A stretch of 64,000 nt of DNA, from the NCBI RefSeq assembly GCF_016031615.1, contig NZ_JACYXC010000001.1:3472001-3536000 (forward strand), written 5' to 3'. Every line of letters starts with the position of its first letter. Position 1 is the stretch's first letter. Source of the DNA: Streptomyces pactum (lineage in GTDB: Bacteria; Actinomycetota; Actinomycetes; Streptomycetales; Streptomycetaceae). Of this stretch, positions 52,858 to 61,940 are shown piece by piece. The notes below the pieces were generated by a model, which ran no database searches, was not told the origin of the DNA, and saw only the letters and a list, made by a program, of their open reading frames with translations. The position numbers and the translations under genes are program-made.

Positions 52858-53712
52858 ATGGACCGCGAAGGGATGGCGAACGTGTCGGCCCGTACCGTGC
52901 CCAGTCCGTCCACCCCCGGCGAGAACGGCCCCCCGAGCACCCCCAAGAGCCGGGGGGCGGACGCCCGGGCGCTCACCCAGGTGCTCTTCGCCCAGCTCGT
53001 CGGGCTGGAGCCGGGAACGCCCGAGCACAGCCGGGTACGCGACGCCCTGATCGAGGCCAACCTGCCGCTGGTGCGCTACGCCGCGGCGCGCTTCCGCAGC
53101 CGCAACGAGCCCATGGAGGACATCATCCAGGTGGGCACCATCGGTCTGATCAACGCGATCGACCGGTTCGACCCGGGGCGCGGGGTGCAGTTCCCGACCT
53201 TCGCGATGCCCACCGTGGTCGGCGAGATCAAACGGTACTTCCGGGACAACGTGCGCACCGTGCACGTCCCGCGCCGCCTCCACGAGCTGTGGGTGCAGGT
53301 GAACAGTGCCACCGAGGACCTGACCGTGCAGCACGGCCGCTCGCCCACCACCGCCGAGATCGCCGAACGGCTCAAGCTGGGCGAGGACGAGGTGCTGGCC
53401 TGCATCGAGGCGGGGCGCTCGTACCACGCCACCTCGCTGGAGGCGGCGCAGGAGGGCGACGGAATGCCCGGCCTGCTGGACCGGCTGGGCTACGAGGACC
53501 CGGCGCTGGCCGGCGTCGAGCACCGCGACCTGGTGCGCCATCTGCTGGTCCAGCTGCCCGAGCGGGAGCAGCGCATCCTTTTGCTCCGTTACTACAGCAA
53601 CCTCACCCAGTCACAGATCAGCGCCGAGCTGGGCGTATCCCAGATGCATGTGTCCCGGCTGCTGTCCCGGAGCTTCGCCCGGCTCAGATCCGCAAATCGG
53701 ATCGATTCCTAA
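52858..53712 (+). CDS. SigB/SigF-type RNA polymerase sigma factor
   Basis: A group 3 sigma factor of about 284 residues. Region 2 (LIEANLPLVRYAAARFRSRN, MEDIIQVGTIGLINAIDRFD), region 3 (VPRRLHELWVQVNSATEDLT, SPTTAEIAERLKL) and region 4 (LPEREQRILLLRYYSNLTQS, QISAELGVSQMHVSRLLSRS) are complete. In S. coelicolor two such genes, sigF and sigN, lie side by side; this pair looks equivalent. The start is uncertain: ATG 52858, ATG 52873 or GTG 52882 (best-spaced GAAGGG). TTG 52807 is unlikely. No anti-sigma or antagonist gene is adjacent. Confidence 0.92.
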   Translation: MDREGMANVSARTVPSPSTPGENGPPSTPKSRGADARALTQVLFAQLVGLEPGTPEHSRVRDALIEANLPLVRYAAARFRSRNEPMEDIIQVGTIGLINAIDRFDPGRGVQFPTFAMPTVVGEIKRYFRDNVRTVHVPRRLHELWVQVNSATEDLTVQHGRSPTTAEIAERLKLGEDEVLACIEAGRSYHATSLEAAQEGDGMPGLLDRLGYEDPALAGVEHRDLVRHLLVQLPEREQRILLLRYYSNLTQSQISAELGVSQMHVSRLLSRSFARLRSANRIDS

Positions 53713-53903
53713 CCGGCACGGGGGACCCGTACCCGCCGGGTTCCGGGCAAGATTGTCGATATGGCGCTACAGCGCGTTGCCGACATGTGACATTCTGCAG
53801 AAACCGCGTTTGGCGGGGCCCGACCTCCGGTATTCAGGGGGAGGCTGCGTTCAAACACTCGGAGCGCGCTGCTGAGATCCGTCCGCGACCTCAAGGGGGT
53901 GGC

Positions 53904-54734
53904 ATGTCCGCAGAACTGGGCAGCTCGAAGGTGCTCACCGATGACGCACCGCACGTGCTTGACGACTGCGACGCCATCGACACCCGGACCCTCTCCCGCA
54001 CCCTGTTCCTGCGGCTCGCCGCGCTCGACCGGGACAGCGCGGAACGTGCCTACGTACGTGACACCCTCATCGAGCTGAACCTCCCGTTGGTCCGGTACGC
54101 GGCGGCGCGTTTTCGCAGCCGCAACGAACCGATGGAGGACATCATCCAGGTCGGCACCATCGGTCTGATCAAGGCGATCGACCGGTTCGACTGCGAGCGC
54201 GGCGTGGAGTTCCCGACGTTCGCGATGCCGACCGTGGTGGGCGAGATCAAGCGGTTCTTCCGCGACACCAGCTGGTCGGTGCGGGTGCCGCGCCGGCTCC
54301 AGGAGCTGCGGCTGGCCCTCACCAAGGCCAGCGACGACCTCTCCCAGCAGCTGGACCGCTCCCCGACCGTCACCGAACTGGCCACCACGCTGGGGGTGTC
54401 GGAGGAGGACGTGGTCGACGGGCTGGCGGTCGGCAACGCGTACACCGCCAGCTCGCTGGACTCCCCCTCCCCCGAGGAGGACGGCGGCGAGGGGTCGCTG
54501 GCGGACCGGCTGGGCTACGAGGACAGCGCGCTGGAGGGCGTGGAGTACCGCGAGTCGCTCAAGCCGCTGCTGGCCAAACTGCCGCCCCGGGAGCGGCAGA
54601 TCATCATGCTGCGCTTCTTCGCGAACATGACGCAGTCACAGATCGGCGAGGAGGTCGGCATCTCCCAGATGCACGTCTCCCGGCTGCTGACGCGCACCCT
54701 GGCCCAGCTCCGCGAGGGCCTGATCTCGGACTGA
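53904..54734 (+). CDS. Second SigB/SigF-type sigma factor (SigN-like)
   Basis: A 276-residue paralogue of the preceding sigma factor. Start ATG 53904 (MSAELGSSKVLTDDAPHVLD) behind AAGGGGGT. Region 2 (MEDIIQVGTIGLIKAIDRFD) is nearly identical to its neighbour, so they probably arose by duplication. Region 3 differs (LRLALTKASDDLSQQLDRSP). Region 4 is LPPRERQIIMLRFFANMTQS and IGEEVGISQMHVSRLLTRTL. The 191-bp gap between the two genes leaves room for a separate promoter. Confidence 0.92.
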   Translation: MSAELGSSKVLTDDAPHVLDDCDAIDTRTLSRTLFLRLAALDRDSAERAYVRDTLIELNLPLVRYAAARFRSRNEPMEDIIQVGTIGLIKAIDRFDCERGVEFPTFAMPTVVGEIKRFFRDTSWSVRVPRRLQELRLALTKASDDLSQQLDRSPTVTELATTLGVSEEDVVDGLAVGNAYTASSLDSPSPEEDGGEGSLADRLGYEDSALEGVEYRESLKPLLAKLPPRERQIIMLRFFANMTQSQIGEEVGISQMHVSRLLTRTLAQLREGLISD

Positions 54735-55024
54735 CCCCGGGCGCGCCCGGTCAGGCCGGTACGGCCCGGTCCCGGCGCCCCGGGCCCGTTCCACCACGGC
54801 ACTGTCCCGGCCCGTCCCACGACGGGGGCGGGCCGGGACAGGACCGAGGTCGAGGTCGGTGGTCGATCGGGGTCGGGGTGGTGGTCCGGGTCGAGGGCCG
54901 GATGTCACCACGTCGGCGGCGGGCCGGGGAGAGGGCCGTCCGCTCCCCCGGCGGGCCGGGGCGAGGGTGGCACCGCGCCGGCGCCACGCTCCGAGGTGTT
55001 CCGCCGGGGCCGGCCGGCCGCCGG

Positions 55025-55252
55025 TCAGCCCAGCGCCAGCCAGGCCACCACCGCGACGACCGCGAGCACCGCGACCACGCCGACGATCAGGCCGGTACGC
55101 GACCCGCCGGAGGAACCGGCGGCCGCTCGCTGCGGCTGCTGGGCGCCCTCGTCCACGAAGGCACGGAACATCTGGGTGCTGCCCGCGGGATCCTCGTTGC
55201 CGTACGTGCCGTGAGGGTCGTTGCGGTACGGGCCATGGGGGTTGTTCGCCAT
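55025..55252 (-). CDS. Small tail-anchored membrane protein
   Basis: A 75-residue protein starting MANNPHGPYRNDPHGTYGNE. The first 50 residues are polar with His/Pro/Gly/Asn repeats. The C-terminus is one transmembrane helix (TGLIVGVVAVLAVVAVVAWL). Tail-anchored topology is seen; function unknown. It is convergent with the sigma factor gene. Confidence 0.7.
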   Translation of the reverse strand: MANNPHGPYRNDPHGTYGNEDPAGSTQMFRAFVDEGAQQPQRAAAGSSGGSRTGLIVGVVAVLAVVAVVAWLALG

Positions 55253-55920
55253 GGGCCACGACCCTAGCGAACCGGCCGGGAGGCCGCACAACCCCCCGCC
55301 CGCACGGCGGTTGACCGTCGGCCACGCCCCCTCCCCGCGCCCGGCCCGGTCCGACGCCGCGGGGGCATGCCGGGGCGTCACCTCCTCCCCTGCCCGACGC
55401 CGCGAGAGGTGCCGGGGCGTCATCTCCTCCCCCTGCCGCCACCCTGGCCGCCTTCTCCCCGGCTGCCGCGGTGGTTCCCCAGTTCTCTACCCCACCCCCT
55501 CTCCCGCCCGCCCTCCCGGTCTTCCCTGCCTCCCGCCGTCGGCCACCGTGCTCCCCGGCCGCCACCGCCGCCCCGGGCCGGCGACACGTCCCGGGGAACG
55601 CCGCGTCCTCATGGCGGACACCGCCCCTCAGTCCCCGCCCGGTCCACGCGGCCCGGTCCACGCGGCCTGGCCCATAGGGCCCGGTCCCTCCATGCGGCCG
55701 GTCGGGCCCGCCCGGTCCGGTACCGCGCCCCGACCGTCCGCCGGGGCACGGCGCCCCCGCCACACCGCCCGCCGCCCCCGCCACGACCCTGCCGCCGGCT
55801 GCCGGACCCACCCGCCGCAGCCGCTCGCCACCGGACTTGACCGAGGCCAGGCAAGGGCTTTGTCAGCAATTTACTCCGCAAACCTCCTTTTCATTTGCCT
55901 ACAGCAACTAACCGGCCTAC
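55253..55920. other. Intergenic, MarR promoter region at the right end
   Basis: About 670 bp. GC-rich with two CTCCTCCCC-type repeats (55380-55440) and no gene until 55850. The AT-rich part 55860-55960 holds the marR promoter. An extra TTGC-N5-GCAA half-palindrome is at 55895-55907. Confidence 0.5.
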
Positions 55921-55937
55921 GGTTGCTTGAAGCAACC
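55921..55937. promoter_or_regulatory. MarR-type operator palindrome
   Basis: GGTTGCTTGAAGCAACC is a perfect 8-bp inverted repeat around one base, 31 bp before the marR start. A related TTGC-N5-GCAA copy lies 13 bp upstream. It probably binds the MarR protein and represses the MFS operon. Confidence 0.75.
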
Positions 55938-55968
55938 GAATGCATCCCACACCCAGGAGTGACCGCCC

Positions 55969-56577
55969 GTGGCCGAGCCGCGCCAGTACAAGGAACTGGC
56001 CCGACAGCTGAACGCCATCGGCATCGTCAAGCGCGACCTGGCCCGGGTGCTGCCGTCCGACTGTCCGCCGGCCTCCGCGGTCGTGCTCACCGTGCTCGAC
56101 CGCTACGGAGAGATGCGCATGAGCAAACTCGCCGAGTTGCTGGCCATCGACATGTCCGTGACCAGCCGCCATGTCGCGCACGTCGAGGCCCGCGGCTGGA
56201 TCGACCGGTACCCGGACCCGCTGGACGGGCGGTCCCGCCTGCTGCGGCTCAACCCCGGCGGCAAGGCCCTGCTCGACCAGGTCTCCGAGCGCTACACCGA
56301 GGCGCTGGCCACCTGCCTGGCCGACTGGTCCGACGACGACGTCGGCCGGCTCAGTGAACTGCTGTCCCGGCTGCGGGGCGCTTTCGGTGACTGCCGGGCA
56401 CGGAACTGCCGGACCCCGGCGAGCGGTGCCGCCCCGGCCGGGGTGACCGCACCGGCCCAGGGCACGCCGGTGGCCGGAGGTGCGCCGCCGGTCGGCGCGA
56501 CGGCACCGGCCGGAGGTACGCCCGCGGCGCCGCCTCCGCCCGTACGCCCGCACACCCCCCGTACTCAGTATTCGTAA
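55969..56577 (+). CDS. MarR-family regulator
   Basis: A 202-residue regulator starting GTG (VAEPRQYKELARQLNAIGIV). The winged helix is MRMSKLAELLAIDMSVTSRH and VEARGWIDRYPDPLDGRSRL, the MarR DNA-binding pattern with the D-x-R wing. Residues beyond 145 are a Pro/Ala/Gly tail absent from typical MarR proteins. The efflux gene starts 9 nt after its stop, so both share a transcript and the regulator likely controls drug-induced efflux through the upstream palindrome. Confidence 0.92.
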   Translation: MAEPRQYKELARQLNAIGIVKRDLARVLPSDCPPASAVVLTVLDRYGEMRMSKLAELLAIDMSVTSRHVAHVEARGWIDRYPDPLDGRSRLLRLNPGGKALLDQVSERYTEALATCLADWSDDDVGRLSELLSRLRGAFGDCRARNCRTPASGAAPAGVTAPAQGTPVAGGAPPVGATAPAGGTPAAPPPPVRPHTPRTQYS

Positions 56578-56586
56578 AGGAAGTTC

Positions 56587-58311
56587 ATGGCAACCACCAC
56601 ACCGGACGGCGGTGTGCGGGAACCCGCGGGGCGCCCCGGCCACGCCAGGCACCACGGGGCCGGCACCGCCGACGCGCCGATGACCCACCGGCAGATCATG
56701 GAGGCCCTCTCCGGCCTGCTGCTGGGCATGTTCGTGGCGATCCTGTCGTCCACCATCGTCTCCAACGCCCTGCCGGAGATCATCGCCGATCTCCACGGCA
56801 GCCAGTCCTCCTACACCTGGGTGGTCACCGCCGCGCTGCTGGCGATGACGGCCGCCACCCCGCTGTGGGGCAAGCTCTCCGACCTGTTCAGCAAGAAGCT
56901 GCTGGTCCAGGCGTCGCTGGTGATCTACGTGGCGGGCTCGGTGGTCGCCGGCCTGTCGCAGAGCGCTGGCATGCTGATCGCCTGCCGGGTCGTCCAGGGC
57001 ATAGGTGTGGGCGGTCTGTCCGCCCTCGCCCAGATCGTGATGGCCGCGATGATCTCGCCGCGCGAGCGCGGCCGGTACAGCGGCTACCTCGGCGCCACCT
57101 TCGCCGTCGCCACCGTCGGCGGTCCGCTGCTCGGCGGTGTCATCACCGACACCTCGTGGCTCGGCTGGCGCTGGTGCTTCTACGTCGGCGTGCCGTTCGC
57201 GGTGATCGCCCTGGTGGTCCTCCAGAAGACCCTGAAGCTGCCCGTGGTGAAGCGGGACGTCAAGGTGGACTGGGCCGGCGCCTTCTTCATCAGCGCGGCC
57301 GTCTCCCTGCTGCTCATCTGGGTCACCCTGGCCGGTGACAACTACGACTGGATCTCCTGGCAGACCGGTGCGATGGTCGGCGGTTCGGTGGTCCTCGGCG
57401 GGATCTTCGTCCTGGTGGAGTCCCGGGCGAGCGAGCCGATCGTGCCGCTGCGGCTGTTCCGCAACAAGACGATCACCCTCGCCTCGCTGGCCTCGCTCTT
57501 CGTCGGCATCGCGATGTTCTCCGGCACCGTCTTCTTCAGCCAGTACTTCCAACTGGCCCGGGGCGAGTCGCCGACCATGTCCGGCGTGCTGACCATCCCG
57601 ATGATCGGCGGGCTGTTCGTCTCCTCCACGGTCTCCGGCCAGATCATCACCAAGACCGGCCGCTGGAAGGCGTGGCTGGTCGCCGGCGGCGCGCTGGTCA
57701 CCGCGGGCCTCGGCCTGCTGGGCACCATGCGCTACGACACCCCCTACTGGCACATCGCGGTGTACATGACACTGCTGGGCCTGGGTATCGGCATGATGAT
57801 GCAGAACCTGGTGCTGGCCACCCAGAACCAGGTGGCGCCGCAGGACCTCGGCGCCGCCAGCTCGGTGGTCACCTTCTTCCGCTCCCTCGGCGGTGCGGTC
57901 GGTGTCTCCGCGCTCGGCGCGGTGATGGCCAACCGGGTCACCCGCTACGTCAAGGACGGGCTCGCCGAACTGGGCCCGGAGGGCGCCGCCGCGAGCCACG
58001 GCGGTACCGCCGGCGGGGCCATCCCGGACCTGGACAAGATGCCGCCGCCGCTGCGCGAGGTGGTGGAGAGCGCCTACGGGCACGGCGTCGCGGACATCTT
58101 CCTGTTCGCCGCGCCGGCCGCCCTGATCGCCTTCATCCTCTCCGTCTTCATCAAGGAGGTCGCGCTGAAGACCACCCTGGGCGGGACGGAACGGGCCGGC
58201 ATGCCGGACACCCCGGCCGCCGCCCGGGTCCCCGCCGCGGAGAGCGCGGACGTACCGGCCGGCGCCACCAGCGGCTCGCCCGCCGACGGCGCGCGGGACG
58301 GCAGGGGATAG
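56587..58311 (+). CDS. MFS drug efflux transporter, DHA2 (14-helix) family
   Basis: A 574-residue proton-driven exporter of the EmrB/QacA type. After a short polar start, helices begin at LSGLLLGMFVAILSSTIVSN. Motif A is GKLSDLFSKK, the antiporter motif C is GPLLGGVITD. About 14 hydrophobic segments are visible, ending with FAAPAALIAFILSVFIKEVA and an Ala/Pro tail. The upstream MarR gene is its probable repressor. The exported compound is unknown. Confidence 0.94.
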   Translation: MATTTPDGGVREPAGRPGHARHHGAGTADAPMTHRQIMEALSGLLLGMFVAILSSTIVSNALPEIIADLHGSQSSYTWVVTAALLAMTAATPLWGKLSDLFSKKLLVQASLVIYVAGSVVAGLSQSAGMLIACRVVQGIGVGGLSALAQIVMAAMISPRERGRYSGYLGATFAVATVGGPLLGGVITDTSWLGWRWCFYVGVPFAVIALVVLQKTLKLPVVKRDVKVDWAGAFFISAAVSLLLIWVTLAGDNYDWISWQTGAMVGGSVVLGGIFVLVESRASEPIVPLRLFRNKTITLASLASLFVGIAMFSGTVFFSQYFQLARGESPTMSGVLTIPMIGGLFVSSTVSGQIITKTGRWKAWLVAGGALVTAGLGLLGTMRYDTPYWHIAVYMTLLGLGIGMMMQNLVLATQNQVAPQDLGAASSVVTFFRSLGGAVGVSALGAVMANRVTRYVKDGLAELGPEGAAASHGGTAGGAIPDLDKMPPPLREVVESAYGHGVADIFLFAAPAALIAFILSVFIKEVALKTTLGGTERAGMPDTPAAARVPAAESADVPAGATSGSPADGARDGRG

Positions 58312-58928
58312 CCCCGATGTCACCCGCCTCCCCCGGCGGGTGACCAGGACCCCGGACGCCGGGCACGCGTCGAGCGGAGACGTGCCCGGCGGCCCGGACC
58401 GGGACCGTACCGGCCACGGACGGTCCCGGGGACACGGTCCGGGCGGCAGCGGGACCACAGGCAGGGGACGGCCTGCCCGCGCCGCCCGGACCGGCACGAG
58501 CCGGGCCGGTTCTCCGGCCCGGCCTCCGTGCGTACGGCCCGGCTTCCGTGCGTACGGCCCGGCTTCCGTGCGTACGAGGCGTACGGGGCCTACGAGGTCC
58601 TCCGCGCATGAGGGCCTACCGGCGTACGGACTCCCGCGCATACCGGCGCACCGGCGTACGGACCTTCCGCGCGTACCGACGCACCGGCACACGGGCCTTC
58701 CGCGCGTATCGGCTTCCACGGCCACCGACGGGGCCGACGCACCGTTGCTCGCGGCCGTGCCGCCTTGCCCGGGAAACGGCCGCACCGGCGGGGCGGGCGG
58801 CGGGTCCCGATGGCCGGCAGCGGCTTCCCGCACCCGTACGGCGCCGGGACCGGCACCCGGTACGGCACCGGGACCGGTACGGCGTCAAGGCACCGGCACC
58901 CGGAACGGCACCGGCACGGGCCGCCGCG
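58312..58928. other. Intergenic with tandem repeats
   Basis: About 620 bp between convergent MFS and TetR genes. The long frames here are repeat-encoded. GCGTACGG/CCGCGCGTA short repeats run through 58520-58720. No terminator with U-tail was seen. Confidence 0.5.
58521..58576. repeat. 20-bp tandem repeat
   Basis: GGCCTCCGTGCGTACGGCCC, then GGCTTCCGTGCGTACGGCCC, then a third copy diverging after CGTACG: three 20-bp units in a row. Confidence 0.85.
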
Positions 58929-59852
58929 CTACCGCGGCCGGTCGCGCATCGCCTCGATCCCGGCGATCACCGTGTCGAGCGCGAAGGCGAAGTCCCGGTC
59001 GTGCCGCTCCTCGATGGTGCGGCCGCTCCGCATCTCCTCGAACTGGTTGGCCGCCAGCAGGGTCTCCTGGAACTCCGGCCGGGCCTCGACCGTCCGCAGC
59101 ACGTCCCGGAAGTAGTCGTCCATGCTGACGCCGGCCTCGCGGCACCGGGCCCGCAGCAGCCCCTCGATGGTGGCGAAACCGTAGACGAACTGGAAGACGG
59201 CGGAAAGCGCGCCGGTCCGCTGGTCCGCCGGGAGACCGCTGCGCACGACCACCCGCAGCGTCGCGCTGGAGATGGCCAGGGAGCGGGGGCCCACGTTGAG
59301 GTACCGGCCGATCAGCTGGGTCACCCACGGGTGACGGACCAGCAGCGAGCGGTACTCCACGGCGATCTGCCGCAACTGCGCCCGCCAGTCACCCTCCGCG
59401 CCCACCGGGGCGTCCGCCGGGTCCGCGGTGTCCGCCGGAACCGGGGTGCCTGCCGGGTCCGGAGTGACCGCCGGGCCCCCGGCGTCCGGCGCCGGGCCGG
59501 AGAGGGCCCCGCCGTCCGCCGCGGGAACCGTCTCCGGCAGCACCACCTCGCCGTGCACCTGGTCGAGCGCGAGTTCCAGCAGGTCGTCCTTGGTGTCCAC
59601 GTACCAGTAGACGGACATCGCGGTGACGCCCAGCTCGGCGGCGAGCCGCCGCATGGAGAACTTCGCCAGCCCCTCGTCGTCCAGCAGCCGGACCGTGACG
59701 GCGACGATCCGGTCGCGGTCCAGCCCGGCCGCCTGGTCCCGCCCGTGGCCGGTACCGGTGCCCTGCTCGGGGTCCGGCCGGCGACGGGCAGCCGGCCGGT
59801 CCGAGAGCCAGACACTGCTGTGCGTACGGCCGGCGCGGCCGACGGAGGCCAT
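58929..59852 (-). CDS. TetR/AcrR-family regulator with TetR_C_1-type domain
   Basis: A 307-residue regulator, start ATG 59852 (MASVGRAGRTHSSVWLSDRP) with GGAAGGAG upstream. The helix-turn-helix is near residues 47-95: DRIVAVTVRLLDDEGLAKFS, then MRRLAAELGVTAMSVYWYVD. A low-complexity Ala/Asp/Pro insertion follows at about 115-150, then a C-terminal ligand domain (FQFVYGFATIEGLLRARCRE). It lies 53 bp after the MFS gene on the same strand, so the two are probably co-transcribed. Its likely target is the GTAC-rich operator before the MFS gene. Confidence 0.92.
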   Translation of the reverse strand: MASVGRAGRTHSSVWLSDRPAARRRPDPEQGTGTGHGRDQAAGLDRDRIVAVTVRLLDDEGLAKFSMRRLAAELGVTAMSVYWYVDTKDDLLELALDQVHGEVVLPETVPAADGGALSGPAPDAGGPAVTPDPAGTPVPADTADPADAPVGAEGDWRAQLRQIAVEYRSLLVRHPWVTQLIGRYLNVGPRSLAISSATLRVVVRSGLPADQRTGALSAVFQFVYGFATIEGLLRARCREAGVSMDDYFRDVLRTVEARPEFQETLLAANQFEEMRSGRTIEERHDRDFAFALDTVIAGIEAMRDRPR

Positions 59853-59905
59853 GGCACGTTCTCCTTCCGGCCCGGGGGTGGTGCTTCCCTTCGATGCTAT
59901 GGCGG

Positions 59906-61417
59906 TCACCGGCCGGGGGTCGTCCGCTCCGCCCGGCGGAGCAGCAGCGCCGCCAGCACACCGCCCGCCAGCACCGCGGCCGCGCCCACCAGCTGGCTGG
60001 TCTCCACCCCGGAGGCGAAGGCGTCGGCCACCGCCTGCCGGTCCTGCGGGGTGCGGGCGGCCTCGACCGCGTCCGGCAGCGACGAGGCACCGGCGGCGAC
60101 GGCCGGCAGCAGCGCCACGAACCGGGAGTTGAGCACCGCGCCCAGCACGGCCACACCGAGACCGTTGCCGAACTCGGTGAGCGTGCCGTTGACCCCGGCG
60201 CCCACACCGGCCTTCTCCGGCGGGATCGCCGACATGATCGCGGTGGCCATGGCCGGCATGGATATCGCGATGCCGATACCCATCAGCACCAGCCCGACGA
60301 GCATCCCGGAGTAGTCGTCCGCGCCCAGCGTGGCGATGGCCGCGAGGCCGCCCGCGATCGTGCCCATGCCGATCACGATGGTGAGCGGCGTGCCGAGCTT
60401 CGGCAGCAGCCGCGCGCCCACGCCCGAGACGTTGAGCACCACGATCACCAGCGCGAGGGGCGCGGTGCGCAGCCCGGCGTCCAGCGGGTCGTACCCGAGG
60501 ACGAACTGGAGGTGCTGGGTGAGCAGGAAGAGCGAGCCGCCCATGCCGAAGGCGACCAGGATGCCGCCGGCCACCGCGCCGACGAAGCGGCGGTCGGCGA
60601 AGAACGCCATGTCCAGCATCGGATACGGGATGCGGCTCTCCCACACCGCGAACACGGCGAGCACCACCACTCCGACGGCGGCGGACACCAGCACCTTGGC
60701 GGACGTCCAGCCGTCCTCCGGCCCGGAGATGATGGCGAAGACGACCCCGGTCATACCGATGGTGGAGAGCAGCGCACCCACCAGGTCGGGCCGGTCACCG
60801 GACGGGTTCTTCGACTCCGGGACCATCTTGAGCACGGCCACCAGCCCGATCGCCGCGACCGGGATGTTGATCAGGAAGATCGAGCCCCACCAGAAGTGGT
60901 CCAGCAGGACGCCGCCGATCAGCGGACCGCCCGCGAAACCGAGCGAGCTGACCGCACCCCACACACCGATCGCCTTGGTGCGCTCGCTCTCGTCGAAGAT
61001 CTGCACCACCACCGCGAGCGTGGTGGTCATCAGCACCGCACCGCCGATGCCCATGCCCGCGCGGGCGGCGATCAGCTGGCCGGCGCTCTCCGACATCCCG
61101 GCGATGAACGATCCGATCCCGAACAGGGCCAGCCCGATGGCGAGCATCTTCTTGCGCCCGTAACGGTCGGCGGCGCTGCCCGCGGTGAGCAGCAGACCCG
61201 ACTGGACCAGGGAGTACGCGTTGATCATCCACTGGATGTCCGCGGTGGAGGCGTCCATCTCCCGGGTGAGGGAGGGGATGGCGACGTTGAGCACCGTGTT
61301 GTCCAGCAGCACGGTGAGCTGCGCCAGACAGATGACGCCCAGGATCAGCCAGCGCTGCGGATGACCACCGCCCGACGTCGGTGGTGTGGTGGATTCCTCT
61401 GCAGCTGTCGCCGACAT
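59906..61417 (-). CDS. MFS drug efflux transporter (DHA2 family)
   Basis: A 503-residue exporter starting MSATAAEESTTPPTSGGGHP. Motif D1 in LLDNTVLNVAIPSL, motif A GSAADRYGRKK, motif C GFAGGPLIGGVLLD, and 14 predicted helices. It is distinct from the transporter at 56.6 kb (different helix sequences). The upstream GTAC-rich inverted repeat and the downstream TetR gene form a typical inducible efflux module. Extension of the frame to 61609 would cover the operator and is rejected. Confidence 0.94.
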   Translation of the reverse strand: MSATAAEESTTPPTSGGGHPQRWLILGVICLAQLTVLLDNTVLNVAIPSLTREMDASTADIQWMINAYSLVQSGLLLTAGSAADRYGRKKMLAIGLALFGIGSFIAGMSESAGQLIAARAGMGIGGAVLMTTTLAVVVQIFDESERTKAIGVWGAVSSLGFAGGPLIGGVLLDHFWWGSIFLINIPVAAIGLVAVLKMVPESKNPSGDRPDLVGALLSTIGMTGVVFAIISGPEDGWTSAKVLVSAAVGVVVLAVFAVWESRIPYPMLDMAFFADRRFVGAVAGGILVAFGMGGSLFLLTQHLQFVLGYDPLDAGLRTAPLALVIVVLNVSGVGARLLPKLGTPLTIVIGMGTIAGGLAAIATLGADDYSGMLVGLVLMGIGIAISMPAMATAIMSAIPPEKAGVGAGVNGTLTEFGNGLGVAVLGAVLNSRFVALLPAVAAGASSLPDAVEAARTPQDRQAVADAFASGVETSQLVGAAAVLAGGVLAALLLRRAERTTPGR

Positions 61418-61430
61418 GACGGCGCCCCCC

Positions 61431-61473
61431 TTGTACGGTGTACGGCGTATGGGTACAGCTGTACACCGTACAA
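61431..61473. promoter_or_regulatory. Large inverted repeat operator before the MFS gene
   Basis: TTGTACGGTGTAC (61431-61443) and GTACACCGTACAA (61461-61473) are perfect 13-bp arms 17 bp apart, 14 bp upstream of the start codon. Inside lies a second palindrome GTACAGCTGTAC (61453-61464), and another TTGTACAA-like site at 61488-61496. Likely sites for TetR dimers. Confidence 0.8.
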
Positions 61474-61822
61474 GTGGTCGGATCCGCTTGTACAACACTT
61501 TTCGTGGCCACCGGCGCACGGAGCGGGAGGCACGCGCCCCCGGGCGCGCAGGGGATGGGCGGGAGACCGGGGAGGTCGGTCGCGGGACCGGGAGAACGGG
61601 GAGCGGCACGGCGCGGCGCGGCGGCCGGGCGGTACCGGCGGCAGGACCGGCTGCCGGACACCGGGGCCGCCGTCGCCGCGGGGACCACCCCCAGGCCTAC
61701 CGGGGGCAATGCCGGGTCGGGAGCCCGAGGCACCCGGGGTTCCGGGGCGAGGCCGGTGCGGAAGGACGCCGGGCGCGGGCGCCGAAGACGCCGGAGGGAG
61801 AGACGCCAGGGGCGGAGAACGA

Positions 61823-61859
61823 CCGAGGGCCCGGCATCGTAATGATGCCGGGCCCTCGG
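61823..61859 (-). terminator. Hairpin terminator after tRNA-fMet
   Basis: CCGAGGGCCCGGCATC pairs with GATGCCGGGCCCTCGG (16 bp, perfect) around a 5-nt loop, 8 nt past the tRNA end on the minus strand. The remaining 61474-61822 holds no gene. Confidence 0.82.
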
Positions 61860-61866
61860 GTGCGAG

Positions 61867-61940
61867 TAGCGGGGACAGGATTTGAACCTGCGACCTCTGG
61901 GTTATGAGCCCAGCGAGCTACCGAGCTGCTCCACCCCGCG
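61867..61940 (-). tRNA. Initiator tRNA-fMet (CAT)
   Basis: Read on the minus strand: acceptor CGCGGGG opposite CCCCGCT, with the unpaired first position typical of initiators. The anticodon stem GGG-CTCATAA-CCC with three G-C pairs and anticodon CAT is also initiator-specific. T-arm GGTTCAAATCC. Discriminator A, CCA not encoded. Confidence 0.95.

Noticed and set aside
55891..58833. 980-codon open frame on the minus strand
   Set aside because: Antisense to the MarR and MFS genes; the His/Asp/Gly/Val-rich translation mirrors their codons.
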